From positions 1-5,668 of the forward strand of contig JALREG010000096.1 in NCBI GenBank assembly GCA_023253905.1: 5,668 nucleotides of DNA. The letters run 5' to 3'. Position 1 is the stretch's first letter, and every line of letters starts with the position of its first letter. Shown here piece after piece: positions 1-5,135 of this stretch. The notes under the pieces are model-generated. The model made no database searches and was not told where the DNA came from. It saw only the letters and a program-made list of their open reading frames with translations. The position numbers and the translations under genes were made by a program. This stretch comes from Burkholderiaceae bacterium (GTDB lineage: Bacteria; Pseudomonadota; Gammaproteobacteria; Burkholderiales; Burkholderiaceae).

Positions 1-256
1 GAGCGTGGTCGATGCGGCCATTGAATTCAGCGTGAGCGACCGCGGGCCCGGCATACGCGAAGACTTGCAGGGGCGATTGTTCGAGCCGTTCTTCACCACC
101 AAGACCGAAGGCATGGGGATCGGACTGAATATCTGCCGCTCGATTGTGGAGTCGCACCAGGGACGGTTATGGGCAGAGCGCCCCGACGACGGTGGCTCGT
201 GTTTCCGCTTCACCGTTCCTGTCGCTGAACCCTTAAGCCTCACCCGGGCGGCCTGA
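1..256 (+). CDS. Sensor histidine kinase, C-terminal ATP-binding domain (5' end outside window)
   Basis: This is the last ~84 codons of a two-component sensor kinase; the reading frame enters from before the window (first full codon at position 2). The visible part is the end of a HATPase_c (GHKL) domain, the cytoplasmic ATP-binding module that phosphorylates a conserved His upstream. In order it shows the G1 box (DRGPGI), the F box (FEPFFTTK) and the G2 box (GMGIGLNICRSIVESHQG), then the closing beta strands (SCFRFTVPV). The G2 wording and the FEPFFTTK form fit the FixL/TodS/DctB-like class. The sensor, PAS or heme domains and the His box lie outside the window, so the signal cannot be told. 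The stop is 16 nt before a FixJ-type regulator on the same strand, so the two almost certainly form one operon and a cognate pair. Calling it FixL would be inference only. Confidence 0.93.
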   Translation, partial: SVVDAAIEFSVSDRGPGIREDLQGRLFEPFFTTKTEGMGIGLNICRSIVESHQGRLWAERPDDGGSCFRFTVPVAEPLSLTRAA

Positions 257-272
257 GCGCGAGGAGTACACC

Positions 273-950
273 ATGAATGCCAACACCGTGGCCGACTCCC
301 GGCCCACCGACCCAACCCCTGCCCTCTCCGGAATGGTTCACGTGGTGGACGATGACGAGGCGGTGCGCGACTCCATGCGTTGGCTGCTCGAGGCCAACGG
401 ATTCGAGGTGCGTTGCCATGAAAGCGCCGAGGCCTTCCTGGTGGCCGATACGCTGCGTGAACCGGTGGGATGCCTGGTACTTGATGTACGGATGCCGGGG
501 CTTTCGGGGCTTGCGCTGCAGGATGAAATGCTGCGCCGTGGCTCCACCATGCCCATCATTTTCGTGACCGGCCATGGCGATGTGCCGATGGCGGTGGACA
601 CCATGAAAAAGGGCGCAGCCGACTTTCTGCAAAAGCCCTTCAGCGACGAGCGGCTCTGCGCACTGGTTCGCGAGTGCCTGTCGCGGGCGGCCGATTCGCA
701 CCGTCTCGCCCTTGATGCAAAGGAGCTGGAAGAGCGCATGGAGCGGCTGACCGCCCGCGAGCGGCAGGTCCTCGAACGAGTGGTCGCGGGGCGACTCAAC
801 AAACAGATTGCCGATGATCTCGGGATCAGCATCAAGACGGTCGAGGCGCATCGCTCGAACATCATGGAGAAGCTGCTTGCACGGTCCATGGCCGAGCTGA
901 TGCGAATTGCCATCCGCGCGCGGGTGGGGGTGGCGGCGGCCGACCACTGA
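273..950 (+). CDS. FixJ-type response regulator (REC + LuxR-type HTH)
   Basis: This 225-residue transcription factor is the output partner of the kinase just upstream. The receiver domain spans about residues 21-137. It has the acidic pocket D26-D28 (VVDDDEAVRDS), the phospho-acceptor D71 in LDVRMPGLSG, the switch T99 in FVTGHGD, and K121 in the KPF motif. A helical linker (about 140-158) leads to a LuxR/GerE HTH at about 159-216, beginning LTARERQVL, with the recognition region around IADDLGISIKTVEAHRSNI. Domain order, length and the GHGDVPMAV motif are those of the FixJ/TodT/StyR/NodW family, in which phosphorylation of REC drives dimerisation and promoter activation. The ATG start is supported by a GAGGAG Shine-Dalgarno at 261-266, 6 nt upstream. 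Residues 1-20 are a Thr/Pro-rich extension before the first strand. Regulated genes cannot be named; the gene is followed directly by a separately promoted tRNA. Confidence 0.95.
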   Translation: MNANTVADSRPTDPTPALSGMVHVVDDDEAVRDSMRWLLEANGFEVRCHESAEAFLVADTLREPVGCLVLDVRMPGLSGLALQDEMLRRGSTMPIIFVTGHGDVPMAVDTMKKGAADFLQKPFSDERLCALVRECLSRAADSHRLALDAKELEERMERLTARERQVLERVVAGRLNKQIADDLGISIKTVEAHRSNIMEKLLARSMAELMRIAIRARVGVAAADH

Positions 951-963
951 TCCGACCAACTCC

Positions 964-972
964 TGCTATACT
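964..972 (+). promoter_or_regulatory. Extended -10 promoter for tRNA-Arg
   Basis: TGCTATACT combines a TGn extension with TATACT (5 of 6 matches to TATAAT). The tRNA 5' end lies 9 nt beyond it, so transcription would start within a few bases of the mature end. No convincing -35 element is seen 16-18 nt upstream, where the regulator gene ends; the extended -10 may compensate. Confidence 0.6.
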
Positions 973-981
973 TCAAGGCTT

Positions 982-1058
982 GCGCCCGTAGCTCAGTTGG
1001 ATAGAGTACCTGGCTACGAACCAGGGGGTCGTGGGTTCGAATCCTGCCGGGCGCGCCA
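982..1058 (+). tRNA. tRNA-Arg(ACG)
   Basis: The complete cloverleaf can be folded by eye. The acceptor stem is GCGCCCG (982-988) with CGGGCGC (1048-1054), discriminator G1055, and CCA encoded at 1056-1058. The D arm is GCTC/GAGT (991-994, 1004-1007). The anticodon stem is CCTGG/CCAGG (1009-1013, 1021-1025) with loop CTACGAA, giving anticodon ACG at 1016-1018. The variable region is GGGTC, and the T arm has loop TTCGAAT. The total of 77 nt fits bacterial tRNA-Arg(ACG). A34 is normally edited to inosine by TadA so that it reads CGU, CGC and CGA. It has its own promoter and a terminator 17 nt downstream, so it is a single-gene unit. tRNA-Arg genes are frequent integration sites for mobile islands, which bears on the toxin-antitoxin genes just downstream. 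Confidence 0.97.
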
Positions 1059-1074
1059 TATGAAACAGGCACTT

Positions 1075-1104
1075 AGACCACCTTCACGGGTGGTCTTTTG
1101 CTTT
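1075..1104 (+). terminator. Intrinsic terminator of tRNA-Arg
   Basis: A perfect 8-bp stem, AGACCACC (1075-1082) with GGTGGTCT (1089-1096), encloses the 6-nt loop TTCACG. The T-rich run TTTTGCTTT follows (1096-1104). It lies 17 nt after the tRNA CCA end, where a transcription stop is expected. Confidence 0.88.
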
Positions 1105-1123
1105 ATGGTGGACGTGTAACCGT

Positions 1124-1181
1124 GGGTGTAAGCCAATTTGTCCAATGGTTCCAGGGCGGGGCTGGCGGCTTCTTTACACCC
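1124..1181. repeat. Imperfect inverted repeat at the ccdB 3' end
   Basis: GGGTGTAA (1124-1131) is the reverse complement of TTACACCC (1174-1181). Allowing a short bulge, the pairing continues inward with AGCC (1131-1134) and GGCT (1167-1170), leaving a loop of about 32 nt. The right arm includes the ccdB stop codon. GTGTAA also occurs directly repeated at 1114-1119 and 1126-1131. There is no U-tract on either side, so it is not a canonical terminator; it may be an RNA hairpin at the end of the ccdAB message or chance. Confidence 0.35.
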
Positions 1182-1464
1182 CAGCCATCAAGACATCAAC
1201 CGCACGAGTGATTCGGTCCCCTTGGTCGGCCACGCTGCCAACGCGACGCAAACTCGAGCGTCTTACCGCGGCGATCAGGCGAGTGGCAAGCCCCCATCTC
1301 TGGCCAGCGTGCAGCACTTCTGGGTTCAGGTCCTTCACTGCTGGGTAGTCTGACAAAAGAGGAACCACCACCACGGCTGGGTCGGGCGGCAGCGGATCGC
1401 TTTCGACCACCACCATCTTTATGCCGTTGTATTCAGCCACGTCGAAGCGGGTCAGGCGCTCCAC
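1174..1464 (-). CDS. ccdB: CcdB-family toxin, chromosomal type
   Basis: This 96-residue protein resembles CcdB, the type II toxin that in the F plasmid traps DNA gyrase (GyrA) on cleaved DNA. Family-like features in order are a short first strand (RFDVAEYNG), VVVESDPLPP (18-27), the hydrophobic strand VVVVPLL (31-37), LNPEV (46-50), the central stretch QRWGLATRLIAAV (55-67), a VGSVADQGDRI segment, and the C-terminal helix ending VDVLMAGV. The length fits (F CcdB is 101 aa). The start is GTG at 1464, supported by AGGGGG about 7 nt upstream; it lies inside the end of ccdA, overlapping it by 13 nt, which implies translational coupling. The stop is TAA. F-plasmid CcdB ends in Trp-Gly-Ile, needed for gyrase poisoning; here the end is Ala-Gly-Val, so gyrase activity is uncertain although the frame is intact. 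The identification rests on pattern and on the ccdA neighbour. Confidence 0.85.
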   Translation of the reverse strand: MERLTRFDVAEYNGIKMVVVESDPLPPDPAVVVVPLLSDYPAVKDLNPEVLHAGQRWGLATRLIAAVRRSSLRRVGSVADQGDRITRAVDVLMAGV

Positions 1465-1706
1465 GAGGAGCCCCCTGGCGCGCTTATGATGTCAGCCAGA
1501 GGGTGTCCACGGCGCTCGTGCCAAGCCGCCTGCGCCTCAAAGGCCTCCGCGTTTTCCTCAAGCCATTGCGCTCGCCTGGCACTGGCCGCGGCGTTCTTCA
1601 GCGCCGCTTCGGCTACGGCAGACACGTTGATGTCGAGTGCCTTTGCACAATCCAAAACTTCAGCACTCAAAGTCAGAGACGTTTTGCGTTTGGGTGTTGA
1701 TGCCAT
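1452..1706 (-). CDS. ccdA: CcdA-family antitoxin
   Basis: This 84-residue protein is the antitoxin partner of the overlapping CcdB homologue. The N-terminal part, about 1-40, reads as a ribbon-helix-helix DNA-binding and dimerisation domain: a basic lead (PKRK), the strand TSLTLSAEVL, and helices through ALDINVSAVAEAALKNA. The C-terminal part, about 44-72, is the toxin-binding region of the family, with the recognisable RRAQWLEENAEAF and WHERRGHPLAD stretches. F CcdA is 72 aa; this one carries about 12 further residues (IISAPGGSSWSA) encoded partly in the overlap with ccdB. I chose the ATG at 1706 because the family homology begins there; the frame stays open upstream to 1868, but that stretch (YLYKDCGIFLRYG and so on) has no family character. 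A strong Shine-Dalgarno is lacking (only TGGAAA, about 12 nt upstream). In the family, CcdA-CcdB complexes repress their own promoter. Confidence 0.87.
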   Translation of the reverse strand: MASTPKRKTSLTLSAEVLDCAKALDINVSAVAEAALKNAAASARRAQWLEENAEAFEAQAAWHERRGHPLADIISAPGGSSWSA

Positions 1707-1712
1707 GTTTGA

Positions 1713-1756
1713 GGTTTCCAAACCATACCGTAAGAATATGCCGCAATCTTTGTAAA
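1713..1756 (-). promoter_or_regulatory. Candidate ccdAB promoter and operator palindrome
   Basis: Reading the minus strand, TTTACA (1756-1751, 5 of 6 matches to the -35 consensus) is followed after 18 nt by TACGGT (1732-1727, a poor -10). A short palindrome then follows, GGTTT-GG-AAACC (1724-1713), ending 6 nt before the ccdA start. The stretch is visibly more AT-rich than its surroundings. A palindrome between promoter and start is where a ribbon-helix-helix antitoxin would be expected to bind, but this rests on position alone. Confidence 0.3.
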
Positions 1757-1941
1757 GATACGCCTGACGAATTTGACAGCTGGGAAACTGAGGGATGCAT
1801 CGGTTAAAACTAACCAGGCAGGTTGGGGTTCCCGGGCCCGTCGGGGTCTGCGTTTGGATTACGGCCAACGCTCAGTTTCAATGCAGAGAGGACGTCTGCG
1901 GGCGCCGAATTTGTCGCCGAGCAGGTCGAATCCCAGCCGTA
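1757..1941. other. Spacer between ccdA and the hepT pseudogene, no gene recognised
   Basis: These 185 bases contain no protein I recognise on either strand; open frames exist but they run antisense to hepT or extend ccdA without family character. The only local structure is a small hairpin, GGTTA-AAAC-TAACC (1802-1815), and GC-rich short palindromes (GGGTTCCC, CGGGCCCG) near 1828-1840. I looked for an MntA-type nucleotidyltransferase motif (GSxxxG...D.D) and saw none. Confidence 0.5.
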
Positions 1942-2285
1942 TCAGGCTAACTCGTCGAGCAAACGCTGCAAGACGTGGAGCAGTTCAGGCAATGAGCGCT
2001 GGACAATATTCCAGACTGTCGCCGCGTTCACATTTGCGTAGCCGTGAATCAACTGGTTCCGAAATGCGACGATCTGCGCAAGGTCGGGGATTCTCGCTGC
2101 GAGCGTTAAATCCTGCTTCGCCAGCTGACTTAGGGACTCTCAATGCCCTCACACTTGCGCCCGACCGCAGCCCGAATCAGGTCGCTCGCTGAATATCCGG
2201 CTGCATCAAGATCTTGAGTAAAGATCAGAATCGATTTCGCTGCCTCACGCGCGTCCCAAAGATAGGCTCTCGGATCGCGCGCCAT
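1942..2285 (-). pseudogene. hepT: HepT-like (DUF86, HEPN) toxin, broken by a 1-nt deletion
   Basis: The ATG at 2285 opens MARDPRAYLWDAREAAKSIL, the standard N-terminus of DUF86/HepT proteins, and the frame runs to a TAA at 2132-2130 after EGIESP. In the next frame the rest of the family continues without a break from LSQLAKQDLTLAARI to a TGA at 1944-1942. One extra G next to 2141 (ATTGAGAG to ATTGGAGAG) restores IGES and gives a 114-residue protein of normal length, so the lesion is a single-base deletion at about codon 48-49. The HEPN catalytic motif RX4HXY (RNQLIHGY; R76, H81, Y83 in the restored protein) lies after the break, so the truncated product of about 52 aa would lack it. HepT is an RNase toxin of the MntA-HepT type VII system, held inactive by AMPylation of the motif Tyr by MntA. 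No MntA gene is visible on either side. A sequencing error cannot be excluded. Confidence 0.9.
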
Positions 2286-2300
2286 AGACGTTCTGCCGGG

Positions 2301-2354
2301 TGTCTGCAAATTCCTCAACGCGGCATCGTAGAGGATGTCGTTGCGAGTCAGAAG
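2301..2354 (-). pseudogene. Possible remnant of a second DUF86/HepT-like gene
   Basis: In frame just upstream of the hepT start, the minus strand encodes LLTRNDILYDAALRNLQT, preceded by a stop (2357-2355). DUF86 proteins commonly carry a mid-domain stretch of the type xxYDAVLRNLEx(I/L)(G/A)E. A one-base shift at about 2298-2300 would continue it as PAERL, which again looks like the family (LAEST/IGEA). This reads as about 18-23 residues from the middle of a different DUF86 paralogue, abutting the N-terminus of the broken hepT. The stretch is short, so chance similarity is possible. Confidence 0.4.
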
Positions 2355-2379
2355 TCAACCTATATCCGGACGTCCCTAG

Positions 2380-3048
2380 TCAGCGATAAACCCCATCCCA
2401 CGGCTTGCTCTCCACCTGTGCGCTCTTGCCATCGGCACTCGCACTCGGCCGATTCAACTCAAACATATTCTCGGCACTGAGAAACGAATAATCCATGTAA
2501 CCCAGGCGCGCGAGCGGCTGAAGCGCAGCGATGTCCACCCGGCCGTTGCGAATCACCGCATCATCGATGTACATCCCCACCACGCGACCAATGATGAGCG
2601 TATAGCTCGACTCACCCTCGCCGCCCGGCCCCGGGAGGCGAAACATCTTCCAGAGCTTGCACTCGAGCGCAACCGGGCTCTCGCCCACACGCGGCGCGCG
2701 CACATAGTGCCCCGGCACGGCGGTGAGACCCGCGAGCAGGAACTCGTCCACCTCGGCCGAGACCGGCGCCGAACTCATATTCATCTGCTGCGTGAGCGCG
2801 CGGGTGGCGAGCGAGCACGTGAACTCGCCTGTGGCCTCGATATTGCGCTGACTGTCCTTGTAGCCCTGTGACGAGAACATCACCATGGGCGGTTTGTCGG
2901 CGATGGCGTTAAAGAAACTGTAAGGGGCGAGATTATTTACGCCCTCGGGCGAGACGCTCCCGATCCAGCCGATCGGGCGCGGGACCACCACTGCCTTGAA
3001 TGGATCATGGCGCATGCCGTGCTGGTTGGTTGCAGTATCGAAATGCAT
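2380..3048 (-). CDS. Flavin reductase-like protein (FMN-binding split barrel)
   Basis: This 222-residue cytoplasmic protein belongs to the flavin reductase-like/DIM6-NTAB/flavoredoxin class of FMN-binding split-barrel proteins. Members bind FMN and either use NAD(P)H to supply reduced flavin to a partner oxygenase or act as electron carriers. Family wording is strong throughout: HDPFKAVVVPRPIGWIGSVS (14-33), NNLAPYSFFNAIADKPPMVMFSS (38-60), KDSQRNIEATGEFTCSLAT (64-82), NMSSAPV (90-96), PRVGESPVALECKL, VVGMYIDD, and LARLGYMDY near the end. The ATG at 3048 is chosen because the homology begins a few residues later and GGAG lies 6 nt upstream; the frame is open to 3267, but that part runs over the divergent transporter. 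It is transcribed away from the EamA transporter across a 93-nt gap. No oxygenase gene is adjacent, so the substrate or partner is unknown. It borders decayed hepT sequence 94 nt downstream. Confidence 0.92.
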   Translation of the reverse strand: MHFDTATNQHGMRHDPFKAVVVPRPIGWIGSVSPEGVNNLAPYSFFNAIADKPPMVMFSSQGYKDSQRNIEATGEFTCSLATRALTQQMNMSSAPVSAEVDEFLLAGLTAVPGHYVRAPRVGESPVALECKLWKMFRLPGPGGEGESSYTLIIGRVVGMYIDDAVIRNGRVDIAALQPLARLGYMDYSFLSAENMFELNRPSASADGKSAQVESKPWDGVYR

Positions 3049-3091
3049 GGGGTGCTCCGTGTACCGAAAAGAAGGGTCGATGAATGCGAGG

Positions 3092-3111
3092 CCGCAAGCG
3101 TACCGCAAGCG
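3092..3111. promoter_or_regulatory. Direct repeat CCGCAAGCG x2, candidate operator in divergent promoter region
   Basis: CCGCAAGCG occurs at 3092-3100 and again at 3103-3111, separated by TA, giving an 11-bp period, about one helical turn. It lies between the divergent flavin reductase (starts 3048) and transporter (starts 3142) genes, a position suited to co-regulating both. The repeat itself is plain to see; the operator role is inference, and no regulator gene lies next to it. Confidence 0.4.
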
Positions 3112-3141
3112 ATCGTTCTGCGCCGGAGTAAGATCCGCGGC

Positions 3142-4059
3142 ATGAGCTCGCCCCCTTCCGCTACTGCGCAGCGACCGATCCCGCGCTGGATCGGGGCCGC
3201 GCTGCTCGTTGTCATTGCCTTCCTCTTCAGCAGTAACCACGTGGCCGCCCGACTCGCCTTCGACCACGGTGTCACGGTGCTCACCGCAGTCACCGTCCGG
3301 TCGGCCGTCACCGCGCTTGCGGTGTTCGGCCTGCTGATGCTGTCGGGCGTTTCGCTCCGGCTGCCTCGCACCACGCTGCTTCGCGCGGCGCTTGTGGGCG
3401 TTCTGATCGCCGCCCAGAGCTACTGCCTTTATGCGGCGGTCGCGAGGCTTCCCGTCGCACTCGCGCTTCTCACTTTCAACACGTTCCCGATCGTGATCGC
3501 GCTCCTCTCGTGGCTCTCCGGCGGGGAGCGTCCATCGCGACGCACGCTCTTCATGATGCCGGTGATCCTGAGCGGTCTGGTCCTCGCGCTCGACGCCGTG
3601 GGTTGGATCGCGCGCGGGCCGGTCTCGGGCGACACCATGCTGGCAGGCGTGGCGTTCGCATTGGGCGCAGCCCTCACCTTCGGGTCAGCCATGCTGCTCA
3701 CCCAGGCCTGGCTCGGATCGGTTGACGGGCGATTGCGCAGCATGCTCACCATGACCGTGGTGGCGATCATCGCAGGCACCGCTGCCCTCGCTGGCGAGGG
3801 GCTGCGGCTACCGGTCGATAACGAGGGCTGGCTCGGGCTTGGCCTCCTCACCGTACTGTATGGCACCGCCATCACCGCGCTCTTCGTGGTGTTGCCGCGT
3901 ATCGGCGCGGTGAATAACTCGCCCATCATGAACATCGAACCGATCTCGGCCATGTTCATCGCCTGGATCGCCCTCGGTCAGACGGCGGCTCCCCACCAGA
4001 TTGTGGGTGCGCTGATGGTGGTGGGCTCGGTGATCTATCTCTCAAGCGGGAAACGCTAG
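3142..4059 (+). CDS. EamA/DMT-family transporter (10 TM)
   Basis: This 305-residue inner-membrane protein of the drug/metabolite transporter superfamily has two EamA repeats of five helices each. Hydrophobic segments lie at about 16-36, 46-67, 79-98, 104-125, 137-154, 167-190, 201-218, 227-247, 257-277 and 281-300. The first repeat closes with SGGERPSRR, the usual (L)GE.P.xxx form. The second closes with ALGQTAAPHQIVGALMVVGSVIYL, where Gln replaces the common Glu. VRSAVTAL after helix 2 and NTFPIVIALLS in helix 4 are also typical. Members export or import amino acids, metabolites or toxic compounds; the substrate cannot be told. The ATG at 3142 is preferred because the upstream open frame (to 3007) overlaps the flavin reductase gene antisense and has no membrane character. 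The nearest GGAG (3125-3128) is 13 nt away, so initiation may be weak. The stop is 18 nt from that of the convergent dehydrogenase. Confidence 0.92.
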   Translation: MSSPPSATAQRPIPRWIGAALLVVIAFLFSSNHVAARLAFDHGVTVLTAVTVRSAVTALAVFGLLMLSGVSLRLPRTTLLRAALVGVLIAAQSYCLYAAVARLPVALALLTFNTFPIVIALLSWLSGGERPSRRTLFMMPVILSGLVLALDAVGWIARGPVSGDTMLAGVAFALGAALTFGSAMLLTQAWLGSVDGRLRSMLTMTVVAIIAGTAALAGEGLRLPVDNEGWLGLGLLTVLYGTAITALFVVLPRIGAVNNSPIMNIEPISAMFIAWIALGQTAAPHQIVGALMVVGSVIYLSSGKR

Positions 4060-4077
4060 GCCCCCGCTAGCAGGCCC

Positions 4078-5133
4078 TCAGGCGGGCTCGCGCAACCCTG
4101 GCCGCAGCAGCATCCGCCCGAATGCCTGCCCTGCCTCGAGCACACGGTGCGCATCGGCCGCGCGCTCGAGCGGAAGTTCGCCAGTGATCACCGGCTTCAC
4201 CATCCCCTGCTGCACCAACGACAACGCATCCTGCAGCTGGTTGCGAGACGTGCTGATCACGCTACGAATCGTGATGTCGCGCAGAAACAGTTGCGCCGGG
4301 TTCAGTCGCACAAAGTCACCCGTCAGCTGACCCACGAAAATCCACCGCCCGCCCATGGCCAGGCTTCGGCGCGTGGGCTCAAACAGCACGCTGCCCACGT
4401 TGTCGATCACAACATCAACACCTTCGCCGTTCGTGAGTTCCTTGATCTGCGCGGAGAAATCCTCGCCGCGGCCGCAGACCACCACCTCATGCGCGCCCCA
4501 CTGCCGCAGTCGCTCGGCCTTGTCGGGTGAGGTGGTGACCGCAAACACCTGAGCGCCCGCCCCGCGTGCGATCTGAAGCCCGTGCACCCCGAGGCCGCCC
4601 CCCGCGCCGCTGATCAGCACCCGCTCGCCAGGCCGCACCTGCGCCACGTCGCGAATCGCGTTCAGCTCGGTGCCGATGGCACATGAAACGATCGCCGCCT
4701 GCGCGAGGTCGACGCCCGCCGGTACGTGCGCGACGTTGTCATCCCCGACGCTGACATATTCGGCATAGCCGCCGTTCAGGTCGGCATCACCCAGAAATTC
4801 GCGCTCATCACACGATGTTTCGCGACCGCTGCGGCAATAGCGGCAAAACCCGCAGATGTATCGGCGCTGTGCCGTACACACCCGATCGCCGGGCTTAAAT
4901 GAACGTACACGAGGCCCTACCGACTCCACAATGCCCGACACTTCATGCCCCGGAATAAGCGGCATTCGGATGCCCCGGCGAAGCACGCCGTTACGGGTGA
5001 CCACATCATGAAAACACACGCCACACGCTTCGACGCGAATCCGGACATCGTTGTCGCGAAGCGCCGGGAGCGGCACGTCCTCGAGTTGAAGTGCCTCGGC
5101 CTCCCCCGCCGCACGAACCACCATGGCACGCAT
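4078..5133 (-). CDS. Zinc-dependent medium-chain alcohol dehydrogenase (MDR family)
   Basis: This 351-residue cytoplasmic NAD(P)H-dependent oxidoreductase has a GroES-like catalytic domain (about 1-155 and the C-terminal part) and a Rossmann domain (about 165-295). Catalytic zinc ligands are visible as C40 (CGVCFHD), H63-E64 (PGHE) and C151 (VSCAIGTE). The structural zinc site has four Cys, C94, C97, C100 and C108 (CGFCRYCRSGRETSC). The nucleotide-binding loop is GAGGGLG (176-182), and beta-2 ends in TTS (200-202) rather than an acidic residue, which suggests NADP(H) preference. Both zinc sites being intact favours a true alcohol/polyol-type dehydrogenase over a zinc-free quinone reductase; the substrate is unknown, and an enoyl-CoA reductase role is an alternative. 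The ATG at 5133 begins 2 nt after the stop of the upstream RraA-like gene, with GGAG 6 nt before it inside that gene, so the two are translationally coupled. The 3' end converges on the transporter. Confidence 0.94.
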   Translation of the reverse strand: MRAMVVRAAGEAEALQLEDVPLPALRDNDVRIRVEACGVCFHDVVTRNGVLRRGIRMPLIPGHEVSGIVESVGPRVRSFKPGDRVCTAQRRYICGFCRYCRSGRETSCDEREFLGDADLNGGYAEYVSVGDDNVAHVPAGVDLAQAAIVSCAIGTELNAIRDVAQVRPGERVLISGAGGGLGVHGLQIARGAGAQVFAVTTSPDKAERLRQWGAHEVVVCGRGEDFSAQIKELTNGEGVDVVIDNVGSVLFEPTRRSLAMGGRWIFVGQLTGDFVRLNPAQLFLRDITIRSVISTSRNQLQDALSLVQQGMVKPVITGELPLERAADAHRVLEAGQAFGRMLLRPGLREPA

Positions 5134-5135
5134 CG

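Noticed and set aside
338..1072. Long minus-strand open frame of 244 codons overlapping the response regulator and tRNA
   Set aside because: It is antisense to a certain gene and crosses the tRNA; its [16 protein letters not shown] N-terminus is the familiar false translation of an antisense tRNA.
1802..1815. Hairpin GGTTA-AAAC-TAACC considered as a hepT terminator or integron attC core
   Set aside because: There is no T-run on either side, the stem is only 5 bp, and no matching core sites at a proper distance were found.
1707..1868. 54-residue N-terminal extension of CcdA
   Set aside because: It has no similarity to the family, contains the candidate promoter and operator, and the ATG at 1706 matches normal CcdA starts.
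1926..1933. TCGAATCC at 1926-1933 matches part of the tRNA-Arg T-arm (1037-1044), a possible attachment-site remnant
   Set aside because: Only 8 bases match; the flanks diverge and the acceptor end is absent. Such a match is expected by chance in this composition.
1773..2192. Open frame of 139 codons on the + strand
   Set aside because: It is Arg/Ser-rich, has no family character, and runs antisense across the hepT pseudogene, whose coding identity is clear.
2366..2376. Palindrome GGACGTCC just downstream of the flavin reductase stop
   Set aside because: It has no loop or T-tract, and 8-bp palindromes are common.
4057..4090. Possible bidirectional terminator between the convergent transporter and dehydrogenase genes
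   Set aside because: The GC-rich stretch has no good stem and no T-tract within the 18-nt gap.
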